Source of the DNA: Stenotrophomonas sp. YIM B06876
Lineage (GTDB): Bacteria; Pseudomonadota; Gammaproteobacteria; Xanthomonadales; Xanthomonadaceae
Direction of reading: 5' to 3'
Assembly (NCBI RefSeq): GCF_030711595.1
Contig: NZ_JAUJUJ010000019.1
Span: forward strand, 1 to 47,635
Length of the DNA stretch: 47,635 nucleotides
The notes under the pieces are model-generated. The model did not search any database. It saw nothing but the letters and a program-made list of their open reading frames with translations, and was not told the origin of the DNA. Position 1 is the stretch's first letter; every line of letters starts with the position of its first letter. This document shows positions 18,087-26,020 of the stretch, one piece after another. The translations under genes were made by a program, and so were the position numbers.

Positions 18087-18406
18087 AAACCCTGCTGCTG
18101 TTCATGCTGACCGCGCTGGCCGAGATCGTCGGCTGCTACCTGCCGTGGCTGTGGCTGCGGCAGCAGGGCAGCGCGTGGTTGTTACTGCCGGCGGCGATGA
18201 GCCTGGCACTTTTCGTATGGCTGTTGACCTTGCATCCCACTGCCAGCGGCCGGGTCTACGCCGGCTACGGCGGGGTCTATATCGCCACCGCGCTGCTGTG
18301 GTTGTGGCTGGTGGATGCAGTGCGGCCCACGCGCTGGGATGCGCTGGGCGCCGGGTTGTGCCTGTTGGGCATGGCCGTGATCATGTTCGCGCCGCGCAGC
18401 CCCTGA
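18083..18406 (+). CDS. YnfA/UPF0060-family small membrane protein
   Basis: This 107-residue protein has four predicted membrane helices, at about 3-25, 30-50, 60-78 and 84-103. The family is small and inner-membrane. YnfA of enteric bacteria has been linked to drug efflux of the small multidrug resistance type, but the role here is unknown. Recognisable elements are [17 protein letters not shown] and [20 protein letters not shown]. The start overlaps the mazG stop by four bases, so it is probably the tail of that operon. Confidence 0.88.
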   Translation: MKTLLLFMLTALAEIVGCYLPWLWLRQQGSAWLLLPAAMSLALFVWLLTLHPTASGRVYAGYGGVYIATALLWLWLVDAVRPTRWDALGAGLCLLGMAVIMFAPRSP

Positions 18407-18486
18407 GCGGGGGCCGCACGGGCCGGCGTGTGGCGCTCGCGCCCGGCGCTATGCTGGCCGTGCACGCGACCCCGACGAGGATGGCC

Positions 18487-18789
18487 ATGGCCCGGTTCTC
18501 CAGCTTCCGCCAGTTCTATCCGTTCTACCTGCAGGAACACCGCAACCGCACCTCGCGCCGGCTGCACTTCATCGGCAGTTGCGCGGTGCTGCTGCTGGTG
18601 CTGGCGGCGATCGTGCAACGCAATCCGGTCTGGCTGCCGGTGGCGCTGGCCTGCGGCTATGGATGCGCGTGGGTCGGCCATTTCTTCTTCGAGAAGAACC
18701 GCCCCGCCACGTTCCGCCATCCGTTCTATTCCTTCGCCGGCGACTGGGTGATGTTTGTCGATATTTTGCGCGGCCGCATCCGTTTCTGA
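18487..18789 (+). CDS. DUF962 / Mpo1-like protein
   Basis: This 100-residue membrane-associated protein belongs to the Mpo1/YGL010w family, whose yeast member is an iron-dependent dioxygenase of 2-hydroxy fatty acid breakdown. Conserved histidines are in FYLQEHRNRTSRRLHFIG and in GHFFFEKNRPATFRHPFY. Two hydrophobic segments lie at about 25-44 and 47-63. The ATG at 18487 is chosen because CGAGG sits six bases upstream; the ATG at 18481 would leave no spacing. The enzymatic role in this organism is inference. Confidence 0.85.
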   Translation: MARFSSFRQFYPFYLQEHRNRTSRRLHFIGSCAVLLLVLAAIVQRNPVWLPVALACGYGCAWVGHFFFEKNRPATFRHPFYSFAGDWVMFVDILRGRIRF

Positions 18790-18812
18790 GCCGATTCCGC
18801 AGCGGTCCGCGC

Positions 18813-18822
18813 TGGCTATACT
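18813..18822 (+). promoter_or_regulatory. Candidate -10 element for the SPFH-nfeD operon
   Basis: TATACT at 18817-18822 lies about 30 bases before the SPFH start, preceded by TG at 18813-18814 in a near-extended context. No good -35 is visible 17 bases upstream (ATTCCG), so this is only a candidate. Confidence 0.35.
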
Positions 18823-18852
18823 CGGCGCATCTATCGTCTAGGGAGTGGGCTG

Positions 18853-19818
18853 ATGAACAGCGGTACCGGATTGCTGGCGCTGGTGGTGGTGATTGCCGGC
18901 GTGATCATTTTGTTCAAGGCGGTGCGGATGGTGCCGCAGGGATATGAATGGACGGTGGAGGCCTTCGGCCGCTACACCCATACGATGTCGCCAGGCCTGC
19001 ATTTCCTGGTGCCGGTCTACCAGGGGGTCGGCCGCAAGATCAACATGATGGAACAGGTGATGGACGTGCCCAGCCAGGACGTGATCACCAAGGACAACGC
19101 GGTGGTCAAGGTCGATGGCGTGGTCTATTTCCAGGTGCTCAACGCCGCCAAGGCCGCGTATGAAGTGGCGCAACTGGAAATCGCCATCCTCAACCTGGTG
19201 ATGACCAACATCCGCACCGCGATCGGTTCGATGGATCTGGATGAGTCGCTCTCCAAGCGTGACGAGATCAATACCAAGGTGCTGGTCGCGGTGGACCAGG
19301 CGACCCATCCGTGGGGCTTGAAGGTCAACCGCATCGAGCTCAAGGACATCGCCCCGCCGCGGGATCTGATCGACTCGATGGCGCGGCAGATGAAGGCCGA
19401 GCGCGAAAAGCGCGCCAACATCCTCGAGGCCGAAGGGTTCCGCCAGGCCGAGATCCTCAAGGCCGAGGGCGAAAAGCAGAGCACGATCCTGGAGGCCGAA
19501 GGGCGCAAGGAAGCGGCGTTCCGCGAGGCCGAGGCGCGCGAGCGCCTGGCCGCCGCCGAAGCCAAGGCCACGCAGATGGTGTCCGAGGCGATCGCGCAGG
19601 GTGACGTGCAGGCGATCAACTACTTCATCGCGCAGAAGTACGTCGAAGCCTTCAAGGAACTGGCGACCTCGCCCAACCAGAAGATGATATTGATGCCGAT
19701 GGAGGCCAGCGGGATCATCGGTTCAATTGCCGGTGTTGCCGAGTTGACGCGCGAGGCATTCGCAAAGCAGGAAGAAAAGAAGGCGGCGCGTGGCGTGCCA
19801 CCGCGGGTCGGGGGCTGA
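18853..19818 (+). CDS. SPFH/band 7 membrane protein (QmcA / paraslipin type)
   Basis: This 321-residue stomatin-like scaffold protein is anchored in the inner membrane. Such proteins form large ring- or cage-like assemblies and organise membrane microdomains. The order is one N-terminal membrane helix (about 5-25), the SPFH domain (VPQGYEWTVEAFGRYTHTM through VNRIELKDIAPPRDL), then a long Glu/Ala/Lys coiled coil from about 180 to 255 and a conserved tail. GGGAGTGGG precedes the ATG. An NfeD-family gene starts three bases after the stop, the same pairing as qmcA-ybbJ in E. coli. Confidence 0.92.
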   Translation: MNSGTGLLALVVVIAGVIILFKAVRMVPQGYEWTVEAFGRYTHTMSPGLHFLVPVYQGVGRKINMMEQVMDVPSQDVITKDNAVVKVDGVVYFQVLNAAKAAYEVAQLEIAILNLVMTNIRTAIGSMDLDESLSKRDEINTKVLVAVDQATHPWGLKVNRIELKDIAPPRDLIDSMARQMKAEREKRANILEAEGFRQAEILKAEGEKQSTILEAEGRKEAAFREAEARERLAAAEAKATQMVSEAIAQGDVQAINYFIAQKYVEAFKELATSPNQKMILMPMEASGIIGSIAGVAELTREAFAKQEEKKAARGVPPRVGG

Positions 19819-19821
19819 GCC

Positions 19822-20253
19822 ATGCGGGTCGAGGTGGTCGTCTGGGGCGCACTGGCGTTGCTGTTGTTCGCGGCCGAGGCGGTAGCGCCGGGCGCGTTCA
19901 TGCTGTGGATGGGCTTTGCCGCGGCCCTGGTGTTCGTGGGGGTGTGGCTGGTGGCGGGCATATCGGTGTTGCTGCAGGTGGTGGCCTTCGTGGTGCTGAG
20001 CTTCGCTTCGATCCAGGTCTATCGCACCTGGTTCCGGCCGCACGCACGCGCCAGTGAATTGCCGCTGCTCAACCGCCGGGCCGAACAGCTGGTCGGTCGC
20101 GTGTTCGTGCTGGAGCTGCCGATCGTCGAAGGCCGTGGCCGGATACGCGTCGGTGATGCGTTCTGGGACGTCAGTGGTCCGGATCTGGCGGCAGGGGTGC
20201 AGGTACGCGTGATCGCGGTGGATGGGATGGTGCTGAAGGTGCAGATGGCCTGA
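19822..20253 (+). CDS. NfeD-family membrane protein (YbbJ-like)
   Basis: This 143-residue partner of the upstream SPFH protein has membrane helices at about 4-25, 29-47 and 50-70, and a C-terminal OB-fold domain (LVGRVFVLELPIVEGRGRIR; VGDAFWDVSGPDLAAG; VQVRVIAVDGMVLKVQMA). NfeD proteins accompany SPFH proteins in many bacteria and are thought to help assemble or stabilise them. The three-base spacing indicates co-translation. Confidence 0.92.
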   Translation: MRVEVVVWGALALLLFAAEAVAPGAFMLWMGFAAALVFVGVWLVAGISVLLQVVAFVVLSFASIQVYRTWFRPHARASELPLLNRRAEQLVGRVFVLELPIVEGRGRIRVGDAFWDVSGPDLAAGVQVRVIAVDGMVLKVQMA

Positions 20254-20315
20254 GCCCACCGGCCTCTGCGCAGGGGCCGGCTGATGCGCCGCCGCGGGTG
20301 TTGATCGCTGCCATC

Positions 20316-20324
20316 TGGGATAAT
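20316..20324 (+). promoter_or_regulatory. Candidate extended -10 promoter of gcvT
   Basis: TGG-GATAAT at 20316-20324 forms an extended -10 element about 30 bases before the gcvT start. No convincing -35 is seen. The 94-base gap from the previous gene is too short to hold a glycine riboswitch. Confidence 0.45.
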
Positions 20325-20353
20325 GGCCGCCTTCAATTTCTAGCGGAATGGCG

Positions 20354-21460
20354 ATGACCCGGAAGACCCTTCTCAACGACACCCATCGCGCACTCGGCGC
20401 CAAGATGGTGGATTTCGGCGGCTGGGACATGCCGATCCATTACGGCTCGCAGATCGACGAGCACCACCTCGTACGCACCGCTGCCGGCATGTTCGACGTC
20501 AGTCACATGACCGTGGTGGACCTGGAAGGCGCCCGCAGCCGCGAGTTCCTGCGCATGCTGCTGGCCAACTCGATCGACAAGCTGAAGGTCATCGGCAAGG
20601 CGCTGTACTCGTGCATGCTCAACGAGCAGGGCGGGGTGATCGACGACCTGATCGTGTACTACCTGGGCGAGGACCTGTTCCGCATGGTGGTCAACGCCTC
20701 CACCCGCGAGAAGGATCTGGCCTGGATCCGCCAGCACGCCGCGGCCTTCGGCGTGGACGTCATCGAGCGCGACGAACTGGCGATCATCGCCGTGCAGGGC
20801 CCGCAGGCGCGCGCGCAGGTGCTGGCGCTGGTGGCCGGGTCCGACCGCGCCGCGCTGGACAGGCTGGCGCGTTTCGCGGGGATGGACGTGCAGTCCGCTG
20901 CCGGGGTGCCGCTGTTTGTCGCCCGCACCGGTTATACCGGTGAGGACGGCTTCGAGATCCTGCTGCCGCAATCGGCCGTGGTCACGTTCTGGAACGCGCT
21001 GCTGGCGGGCGGGGTGAAACCGGCGGGCCTGGGCGCGCGCGACACGCTGCGGCTGGAAGCCGGCATGAACCTCTATGGCCAGGACATGGATGAGGCGGTC
21101 ACCCCGTATGAAGCCGCGCTGGGCTGGACGGTATCGCTGGACGAAGGCCGCGCGTTCATCGGCCGCGGCGTGCTGGAAGCGCAGAAGGCCGCCGGCAACG
21201 CGCGACAGATGCTCGGCGTGGTGATGGACGACAAGGGCGTGCTGCGTCACGGCCAGAAAGTGCTGACCGCGCAGGGCGAGGGCGAAATCCTCTCCGGTAC
21301 GTTCTCGCCGACGCTGGGCAAGGCGATCGCGTTCGTGCGCGTGCCGGCCGGTGAGCCGGGCGCGGTGCGGGTGGACATCCGGGGCAAGGAAGTGCCGGTG
21401 CGCGTGGTCAAGTTCCCGTTCGTACGCGACGGCCAGCCGCAGCCGGGCGTGATCGCCTGA
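20354..21460 (+). CDS. gcvT: Aminomethyltransferase, glycine cleavage T protein
   Basis: GcvT takes the aminomethyl group from lipoylated GcvH and passes the one-carbon unit to tetrahydrofolate, releasing ammonia. The protein has 368 residues. The folate-binding N-terminal part includes [19 protein letters not shown] and [34 protein letters not shown] and [20 protein letters not shown] follow. The ATG at 20354 is preferred to the one at 20348 because GCGGA then has proper spacing. gcvH follows 89 bases later; gcvP is not in the window. Confidence 0.97.
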   Translation: MTRKTLLNDTHRALGAKMVDFGGWDMPIHYGSQIDEHHLVRTAAGMFDVSHMTVVDLEGARSREFLRMLLANSIDKLKVIGKALYSCMLNEQGGVIDDLIVYYLGEDLFRMVVNASTREKDLAWIRQHAAAFGVDVIERDELAIIAVQGPQARAQVLALVAGSDRAALDRLARFAGMDVQSAAGVPLFVARTGYTGEDGFEILLPQSAVVTFWNALLAGGVKPAGLGARDTLRLEAGMNLYGQDMDEAVTPYEAALGWTVSLDEGRAFIGRGVLEAQKAAGNARQMLGVVMDDKGVLRHGQKVLTAQGEGEILSGTFSPTLGKAIAFVRVPAGEPGAVRVDIRGKEVPVRVVKFPFVRDGQPQPGVIA

Positions 21461-21549
21461 TCATTTCCTGCCGGACCGGAGCCACTACTTCGCGTCCGGT
21501 TCGTTAAACTAGTGCCCCATCCCGACCACCGTTTTCCGGAGCAGTTCTC

Positions 21550-21945
21550 ATGAGCGAGATCCCAGGCGACCTCAAATTCCTCAAGTCCCACGAATGGGCG
21601 CGCGTTGAAGGCGATGGCCGCATCACCGTGGGCATTTCCGAGCACGCCCAGGGCCTGCTCGGCGATCTGGTCTACGTCGAATTGCCGGGTGTCGGCGACA
21701 CGGTCAAAGCCGGCACCGCCGCTGCCGTGGTCGAGTCGGTCAAGGCCGCATCGGATGTCTACAGCCCGGTCACCGGCACGGTGGTCGAGGTCAACGAGGC
21801 GCTGGGCGACAAGCCGGAAACGATCAACGAAGACGCCTATGGCGAGGGCTGGATCTTCGTCGTGGAAGTGGCGGACAACAGCGAGTTCAACGAGTTGCTG
21901 AGCCCGGACGATTACGCCGAGCTGCTGGAAGAAGACAGCCACTGA
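21550..21945 (+). CDS. gcvH: Glycine cleavage H protein
   Basis: This 131-residue lipoyl carrier shuttles the aminomethyl intermediate between the P, T and L proteins. The lipoylation site is K65 in [16 protein letters not shown]. The N-terminal [20 protein letters not shown] and C-terminal [17 protein letters not shown] are standard. CCGGAGCAG lies upstream of the ATG. A TTAAACT sequence at 21504-21510 could be a -10 for its own promoter. A strong terminator follows. Confidence 0.97.
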   Translation: MSEIPGDLKFLKSHEWARVEGDGRITVGISEHAQGLLGDLVYVELPGVGDTVKAGTAAAVVESVKAASDVYSPVTGTVVEVNEALGDKPETINEDAYGEGWIFVVEVADNSEFNELLSPDDYAELLEEDSH

Positions 21946-21968
21946 GGTGGCAGCTCCTGTCGGCAACG

Positions 21969-21998
21969 AAGCGGCCGCCTTGTGCGGCCGCTTTCGTT
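21969..21998 (+). terminator. Rho-independent terminator of gcvH
   Basis: A ten-base stem (AAGCGGCCGC with GCGGCCGCTT) and a five-base CTTGT loop are followed by TTCGTTT. It starts 23 bases after the gcvH stop codon. Confidence 0.85.
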
Positions 21999-22358
21999 TC
22001 CGGCGGCCAAGGGCGATGTCAGTGACGCGTGATGATCCCCACGGTCACATCGATGCGGGATGCAATGCCGGATGGGCGCGAACGAATCGACGCATCGCAG
22101 TAGCTGCATCGCGGTTGAAGGCGGGGTCGCTGCGCATCGAAACGAAACCAGTTGTCTGCGCGCGTCGCGTGCCAGCGTGCATCAACGGCGTAAAAAAGCC
22201 CGCGCAGTTTTGCGCAAATCCTGTTTTGCGCTGCCGGAACGATGCGTCGCTGCGGAATTTTTTTCGCCATGTCCGACTGTCGTCGCGGACTGCGACGCGA
22301 GCGCAGCGCCTCTGTCAGGTGCGAGTGTTCGCTGCGCCGGGGAGCAAGTGCTGAAAAC

Positions 22359-22390
22359 AAAAAGCGCACGATTTACCGTGCTTTTCTGCA
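22359..22390. terminator. Bidirectional terminator-like hairpin in the intergenic region
   Basis: Left arm AAAAGCGCACG pairs with CGTGCTTTT, with a two-base bulge and an ATTTAC loop. Read on the minus strand it ends in TTTTTGTTTTC, a good rho-independent tail; on the plus strand it ends in CTTTTCTG. No annotated gene ends here in either direction. Confidence 0.5.
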
Positions 22391-22508
22391 AAAGGACTTT
22401 TGTTCCTGGATGACAAGGCCGTGCGCCGATCGTCATGGTGGCGTATGGCGCGCAGATCGCCGATGACCTGCAAGACGACAGCGCCATGAAAAAGTTGCAC
22501 GAAGATGG

Positions 22509-22537
22509 TTGACAGTAAAAAAAACCGTGATTAGGTT
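22509..22537 (+). promoter_or_regulatory. Promoter of the histone H1-like gene (or of an RNA in its leader)
   Basis: A perfect TTGACA (22509-22514), a 17-base A-rich spacer and TAGGTT (22532-22537) lie about 290 bases upstream of the histone-like start. Transcription would begin near 22544, giving a leader of about 280 bases. Confidence 0.65.
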
Positions 22538-22683
22538 TCGCCCAGCAGACCTTTGCTGCGGAAGAGAGTGAACCGGATCAACATCCACGCGCGAAGCACA
22601 ACCTGGAAATCCGCCACGAGTCTCTTGATGGTGGAGCAGGCACCGCTTCCTTCCGCAAAACAGATCTTCAACGCTGACATGGC

Positions 22684-22715
22684 ACCCGCAACGGAATCCG
22701 CTGCGGGTGTTTCTG
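22684..22715 (+). promoter_or_regulatory. Leader hairpin 1, terminator-like
   Basis: ACCCGCA (22684-22690) pairs with TGCGGGT (22702-22708), with an inner CGG-AAT-CCG stem, followed by GTTTCTG. It lies in the untranslated leader of the histone-like gene and could terminate or pause transcription. Confidence 0.5.
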
Positions 22716-22751
22716 TATCCGTCACGACGCGCATGACGCGCCGGCGGTCCT

Positions 22752-22778
22752 CCGCAGCGAGCCGCTGCGGGTTTGTTT
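22752..22778 (+). promoter_or_regulatory. Leader hairpin 2, terminator-like
   Basis: CCGCAGC (22752-22758), loop GAGCC and GCTGCGG (22764-22770) form a perfect seven-base stem followed by GTTTGTTT. Its right arm lies in CCGCTGCGGGT, which is also present in hairpin 1, so the ACCCGCA strand of hairpin 1 could pair with either copy. Confidence 0.5.
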
Positions 22779-22824
22779 CAACTGGGCGCTTCAACTCCCT
22801 AGATCACTGACGAGGAGCCATCAC

Positions 22825-23706
22825 ATGGCCACGAAAAAAGCTGCGAAAAAGCCGGCCGCCAAAAAGGCGGTAAAGAAGGTCGCCAAGAAGGCTGCCGCCG
22901 TTAAGAAGGTCGCCAAGAAGGCCGCCGTGAAAAAGACCGCGGTCAAGAAGGCGGTGAAGAAGGTCGCCAAGAAGGCCGTGGCCAAGAAAGCCACCGCCAA
23001 AAAAGCCACCGCCAAGAAAGCGGTGAAGAAGGTCGCCAAGAAGGCCACCGCCAAGAAGGCGGTGAAGAAGGTCGCCAAGAAGGCCGCGGCCAAGAAAGTG
23101 GTGAAGAAGGTCGCCAAGAAGGCCGTGGCCAAGAAAGCCACCGCCAAAAAAGCCACCGCCAAGAAAGCGGTGAAGAAGGTCGCCAAGAAGGCCACCGCCA
23201 AGAAGGCGGTGAAGAAGGTCGCCAAGAAGGCCGCGGCCAAGAAAGTGGTGAAGAAGGTCGCCAAGAAGGCCGTGGCCAAGAAAGCCACCGCCAAAAAAGC
23301 CACCGCCAAGAAAGCGGTGAAGAAGGTCGCCAAGAAGGCCACCGCCAAGAAGGCGGTGAAGAAGGTCGCCAAGAAGGCCGCGGCCAAGAAAGTGGTGAAG
23401 AAGGTCGCCAAGAAGGCCGTGGCCAAGAAAGCCACCGCCAAGAAAGCGGTGAAGAAGGTCGCCAAGAAAGCCACCGCCAAGAAGGCGGTGAAGAAGGTCG
23501 TCAAGAAGGCCGCGGCCAAAAAGGCGGTGAAGAAGGTTGCCAAGAAGGCCGTCGCCAAGAAGGCCGTGGCCAAGACCGCGAAGAAGGTGGTGGCCAAGAA
23601 GCCGGCGGTGGCCAAGGTTGCCCAGGTTGCCAAGAAGAAGCCGGTTGCCCGCAAGAAGAAGGTAGCGCCTGTTGCTCTTCCGGCGACCCCCGCACCGCTG
23701 ATCTGA
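22825..23706 (+). CDS. Histone H1-like Lys/Ala-rich DNA-binding protein
   Basis: This 293-residue protein consists almost wholly of Lys, Ala, Val and Thr in AKKA / VKKVAKK units. It should be an extremely basic, disordered nucleoid protein like eukaryotic H1 tails and the bacterial AlgP/Hc1 types. Residues 1-50 are an irregular start, 51-197 are three identical 49-residue repeats, 198-241 a shortened fourth copy, and the end is a Pro/Val tail ([17 protein letters not shown]). CGAGGAG precedes the ATG. Opposite-strand frames here are shadows. Repeat-driven length changes between strains are likely. Function rests on composition, since there is no folded domain. Confidence 0.9.
   Translation: MATKKAAKKPAAKKAVKKVAKKAAAVKKVAKKAAVKKTAVKKAVKKVAKKAVAKKATAKKATAKKAVKKVAKKATAKKAVKKVAKKAAAKKVVKKVAKKAVAKKATAKKATAKKAVKKVAKKATAKKAVKKVAKKAAAKKVVKKVAKKAVAKKATAKKATAKKAVKKVAKKATAKKAVKKVAKKAAAKKVVKKVAKKAVAKKATAKKAVKKVAKKATAKKAVKKVVKKAAAKKAVKKVAKKAVAKKAVAKTAKKVVAKKPAVAKVAQVAKKKPVARKKKVAPVALPATPAPLI
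22975..23547 (+). repeat. Tandem 147-base repeats inside the histone H1-like gene
   Basis: Copies at 22975-23121, 23122-23268 and 23269-23415 read as identical at the base level. A fourth copy at 23416-23547 is shorter by one five-codon unit and slightly diverged. Base identity across silent sites points to recent duplication or conversion. Confidence 0.95.
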
Positions 23707-23732
23707 TCCCGCTTCAACAGCGGCAACTGAAA

Positions 23733-23769
23733 CTCCTTCCCCGGTGCCCAGCGGGGAGGGAGTTTTTTT
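23733..23769 (+). terminator. Rho-independent terminator of the histone H1-like gene
   Basis: Ten-base stem CTCCTTCCCC with GGGGAGGGAG, including one T-G pair, followed by seven T residues; 27 bases after the stop codon. Confidence 0.93.
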
Positions 23770-23815
23770 ATGGGAGCGCGTCGGGTGGAGTGTGGGCTCC
23801 ACCGCCGTGCCGCGG

Positions 23816-23843
23816 ACAAAACAAAGGCGGCTTGCGCCGCCTT
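23816..23843 (-). terminator. Rho-independent terminator of the serine hydrolase gene
   Basis: On the minus strand AAGGCGGC, loop GCAA and GCCGCCTT are followed by TGTTTTG. It lies 26 bases beyond the stop of the gene ending at 23869. Confidence 0.85.
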
Positions 23844-23868
23844 GTTCGTCATCCGGCAATTGTGCGCG

Positions 23869-25272
23869 TCAGTGCGGAGAGGCCACAGCGCGGGTCGCCG
23901 AGGCGCCCTTGCTGCGGGGGGCCGGCGCCGCATCTTCGGCCATCAGGTTGTCGCTGCCAAAGTCGGTGTCCACGTCCAGCCAGCGCTGCGCCGGCAGGCC
24001 GATGGCGCGGTCGAGCATGGTCGGCAGCAGGCCGCTGGGCAGGCTGCTTTCGCCGTTCCACAGGATGGCGATGCCGAGGTCACGCTCGGGCAGCAGCGCG
24101 ACGAGACCGCGATAGCCCTGCACGGCGCCGGCATGGAACACGACCTGGTGGCCGGCATAGTCGAACACGCGCCAGCCCAGCGCATAGCCGGCCGAGTCGA
24201 GGCGATCACGGCGCCAGCCCGAGCGCATTTCGCCGGGCGTGCTCACCAGTGGCGCATGCAAGGTGGCCAGCAGCGGTGCCGGCAGCACGTCGGGGCGATG
24301 GCCGGTATGGGCCAGCAGCCACTGCGCCATGTCGCTGGCACTGGCGTTGACCCCGGCGGCCGGTGCGACGCGGTAGTAGGTGGGCTTGGGATTGAGCGAC
24401 ACCCAGCCATTGCGGCTGCGCACATGCGGTCGTGCCCAGCGCGAACTGGCCTGGATGCCGGCCAGGCCGAGGCTGGCATCGTCCATGCCCAGCGGCTTGA
24501 GCAGGCGGCGTTCAACGGCCTGCTCGTAGAAACTGCCGGAGGCGGCGTACACCACGTCGCCGATCAGGCTGAAGGCGACGTTCTGGTAGGCGTAGCACTC
24601 GCCCGGCGCGCATTTGAGCGGAGTGGCCGCGAGCTTGTGGGTAAGGCTGTAGTAGTCGGCGTTGGCTTCGATGTCGCGGTCGTAGGCGTTGTAGGGCAGG
24701 CCCACGCGATGGCTGAGCACATCGGCCACGGTCAGTTGCGCGGTGGCCTCGGGCGTACTGAGCTGGAAGCCGGGCACGTAGTCGGTGACCTTGCTGTCCC
24801 AGCGCAGCGCACCGTCGTTGACCAGCAGGCCGGCCATGGTGCCGGCGAACGCCTTGGACAGCGAGGCCAGGCGGAACACGGTGTGGGCGTCCACCGGCTG
24901 TGGATTGTTGATGTCGGTGACACCGTAGCCGCGCGCGCTGAGGACGCGCCCGCCCTGGACGATGGCCACCGCCATGCCGGGAACGCGTGCGCCGTAGGTG
25001 AGCTGCTGCGCCATGGATTCGAACATGGCCACATCGAAGCCGGCGGCCAGCGGTTGCACCTGATCGGCGCGCAGGGCAGTGCGATACGCCATCGGCTGCG
25101 TCGGCGACTGCACCGGCGCATTTTCAAGGTTCACCGGCAAGCGGGCCGGCGTCTCGGTCAATGCGGCGGGCGGCGTCGTCTGCGCGGTCGACGACAATGC
25201 GAAGGGCATCAGTACCCCGAGCAACGCCGATGCCACCGGACGGATGCGCCGGCGCCTGCTGTTGTCTTTCAT
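23869..25272 (-). CDS. Exported serine hydrolase of the beta-lactamase class C / penicillin-binding family
   Basis: This 467-residue protein has an Arg-rich N-terminus and a hydrophobic export signal (about 11-30, ending STAQ). The fold signatures are present: S137-L-S-K140 in FRLASLSKAFAG, Y229-Q-N in CYAYQNVAFSLIG, and H380-A-G in VVFHAGAVQGYRG in place of KTG. This set is typical of class C beta-lactamases, D-aminopeptidases and esterases of the same fold. Whether it acts on beta-lactams, peptides or esters cannot be read from sequence. The start at 25272 puts the signal peptide at the N-terminus; the longer frame to 25449 would overlap lemA. The gene is read divergently from lemA. Confidence 0.85.
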   Translation of the reverse strand: MKDNSRRRRIRPVASALLGVLMPFALSSTAQTTPPAALTETPARLPVNLENAPVQSPTQPMAYRTALRADQVQPLAAGFDVAMFESMAQQLTYGARVPGMAVAIVQGGRVLSARGYGVTDINNPQPVDAHTVFRLASLSKAFAGTMAGLLVNDGALRWDSKVTDYVPGFQLSTPEATAQLTVADVLSHRVGLPYNAYDRDIEANADYYSLTHKLAATPLKCAPGECYAYQNVAFSLIGDVVYAASGSFYEQAVERRLLKPLGMDDASLGLAGIQASSRWARPHVRSRNGWVSLNPKPTYYRVAPAAGVNASASDMAQWLLAHTGHRPDVLPAPLLATLHAPLVSTPGEMRSGWRRDRLDSAGYALGWRVFDYAGHQVVFHAGAVQGYRGLVALLPERDLGIAILWNGESSLPSGLLPTMLDRAIGLPAQRWLDVDTDFGSDNLMAEDAAPAPRSKGASATRAVASPH

Positions 25273-25351
25273 CGTGATCGGTGCCTGTAAGCTACTGCTG
25301 CCGGCGATTCTAGCGCCGCTTTTCACGATTGCACAAACGGGGAGAAGATGA

Positions 25352-25957
25352 ATGGGCATCACTTTGATACTGCTGGTGTTTTTGGTGCTGGTCGTGGTCG
25401 TCATCGGCTGGGCTGTAGGGTTGTTCAACACGCTGGTGCAGGCGCGCAACGCCTACAAGAACGCCTTTGCCCAGATTGACGTGCAGTTGCAGCGCCGCTT
25501 CGACCTGATTCCCAACCTGGTGGAAGTTGCACGCACGTACATGAGCCATGAGCGGCAGACGCTGGAGGCGGTGATCGCCGCGCGCAGCAGCGCCCAGGCC
25601 GGGCTCGCTGCCGCCAAGGCCGCGCCGGGCGATGCCGCGGCGATGGCGCAACTGGCCGCCTCGCAAGGGCAGCTCAACGGGGTGCTGGGCCGGCTGATGG
25701 CCGTGGCCGAGGCCTATCCGGACCTGAAGGCCAACCAGACCATGATGCAGCTGAGCGAAGAGTTGAGCAGCACCGAGAACAAGGTGGCGTTCGCGCGTCA
25801 GGCCTACAACGATGCGGTGATGGGTTACAACAACCGCCGCGAGATGTTCCCGGCCAGCGTGCTGGCCAACAGCTTCAATTTCGCGCCGGCCGCGTTGCTG
25901 GATATCCCGCTGGAAAAGCGCGCGCAGGTGCGCGAGGCGCCGAAGGTCCAGTTCTGA
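25352..25957 (+). CDS. LemA-family membrane protein
   Basis: This 201-residue protein has one N-terminal membrane helix (about 4-27) and then the LemA helical domain: LFNTLVQARNAYKNAFAQID, VQLQRRFDLIPNLVEVARTY and VAFARQAYNDAVMGYNNRRE. LemA proteins are widespread and poorly understood, and often stand beside M48 peptidases or TPM-domain proteins. GGGGAGAAG precedes the start. The M48 gene follows after 63 bases, so the two are probably one operon. Confidence 0.93.
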   Translation: MGITLILLVFLVLVVVVIGWAVGLFNTLVQARNAYKNAFAQIDVQLQRRFDLIPNLVEVARTYMSHERQTLEAVIAARSSAQAGLAAAKAAPGDAAAMAQLAASQGQLNGVLGRLMAVAEAYPDLKANQTMMQLSEELSSTENKVAFARQAYNDAVMGYNNRREMFPASVLANSFNFAPAALLDIPLEKRAQVREAPKVQF

Positions 25958-26020
25958 CAACGGGCGGCCATTGGTCGGATCGGCCGCGCTGCGGCCGGTC
26001 GCAGGCGCAGGGGAGGGCGC

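Larger units (their letters stand above)
21946..22824. other. 879-base region without a convincing protein gene
   Basis: Between gcvH and the histone-like gene I find no reading frame with recognisable protein character. The stretch from about 22180 is visibly richer in A and T than its surroundings. It holds the gcvH terminator, a bidirectional terminator-like hairpin at 22359-22390, a good promoter at 22509-22537 and two terminator-like hairpins inside the leader of the histone-like gene. A 25-codon frame at 22435-22512 is possible but unsupported. An unannotated small RNA would fit this space. Confidence 0.6.

Noticed and set aside
20254..20353. Possible glycine riboswitch upstream of gcvT.
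   Set aside because: The gap is only about 100 bases with an extended -10 near its end; no tandem glycine aptamer features are visible.
22019..22487. Minus-strand frames of 101-116 codons between gcvH and the histone-like gene.
   Set aside because: Arg/Ser/Ala-rich random-looking sequence, interrupted by terminator-like hairpins, no recognised domain or ribosome binding site.
22975..23547. Regular repeats considered as a CRISPR array.
   Set aside because: The repeats are contiguous coding units of 147 bases without unique spacers.
22821..23933. Minus-strand frames rich in [11 protein letters not shown] and [11 protein letters not shown] over the histone-like gene, resembling membrane proteins.
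   Set aside because: They are antisense images of AAG/GCC repeats and have no initiation signal or independent conservation evidence.
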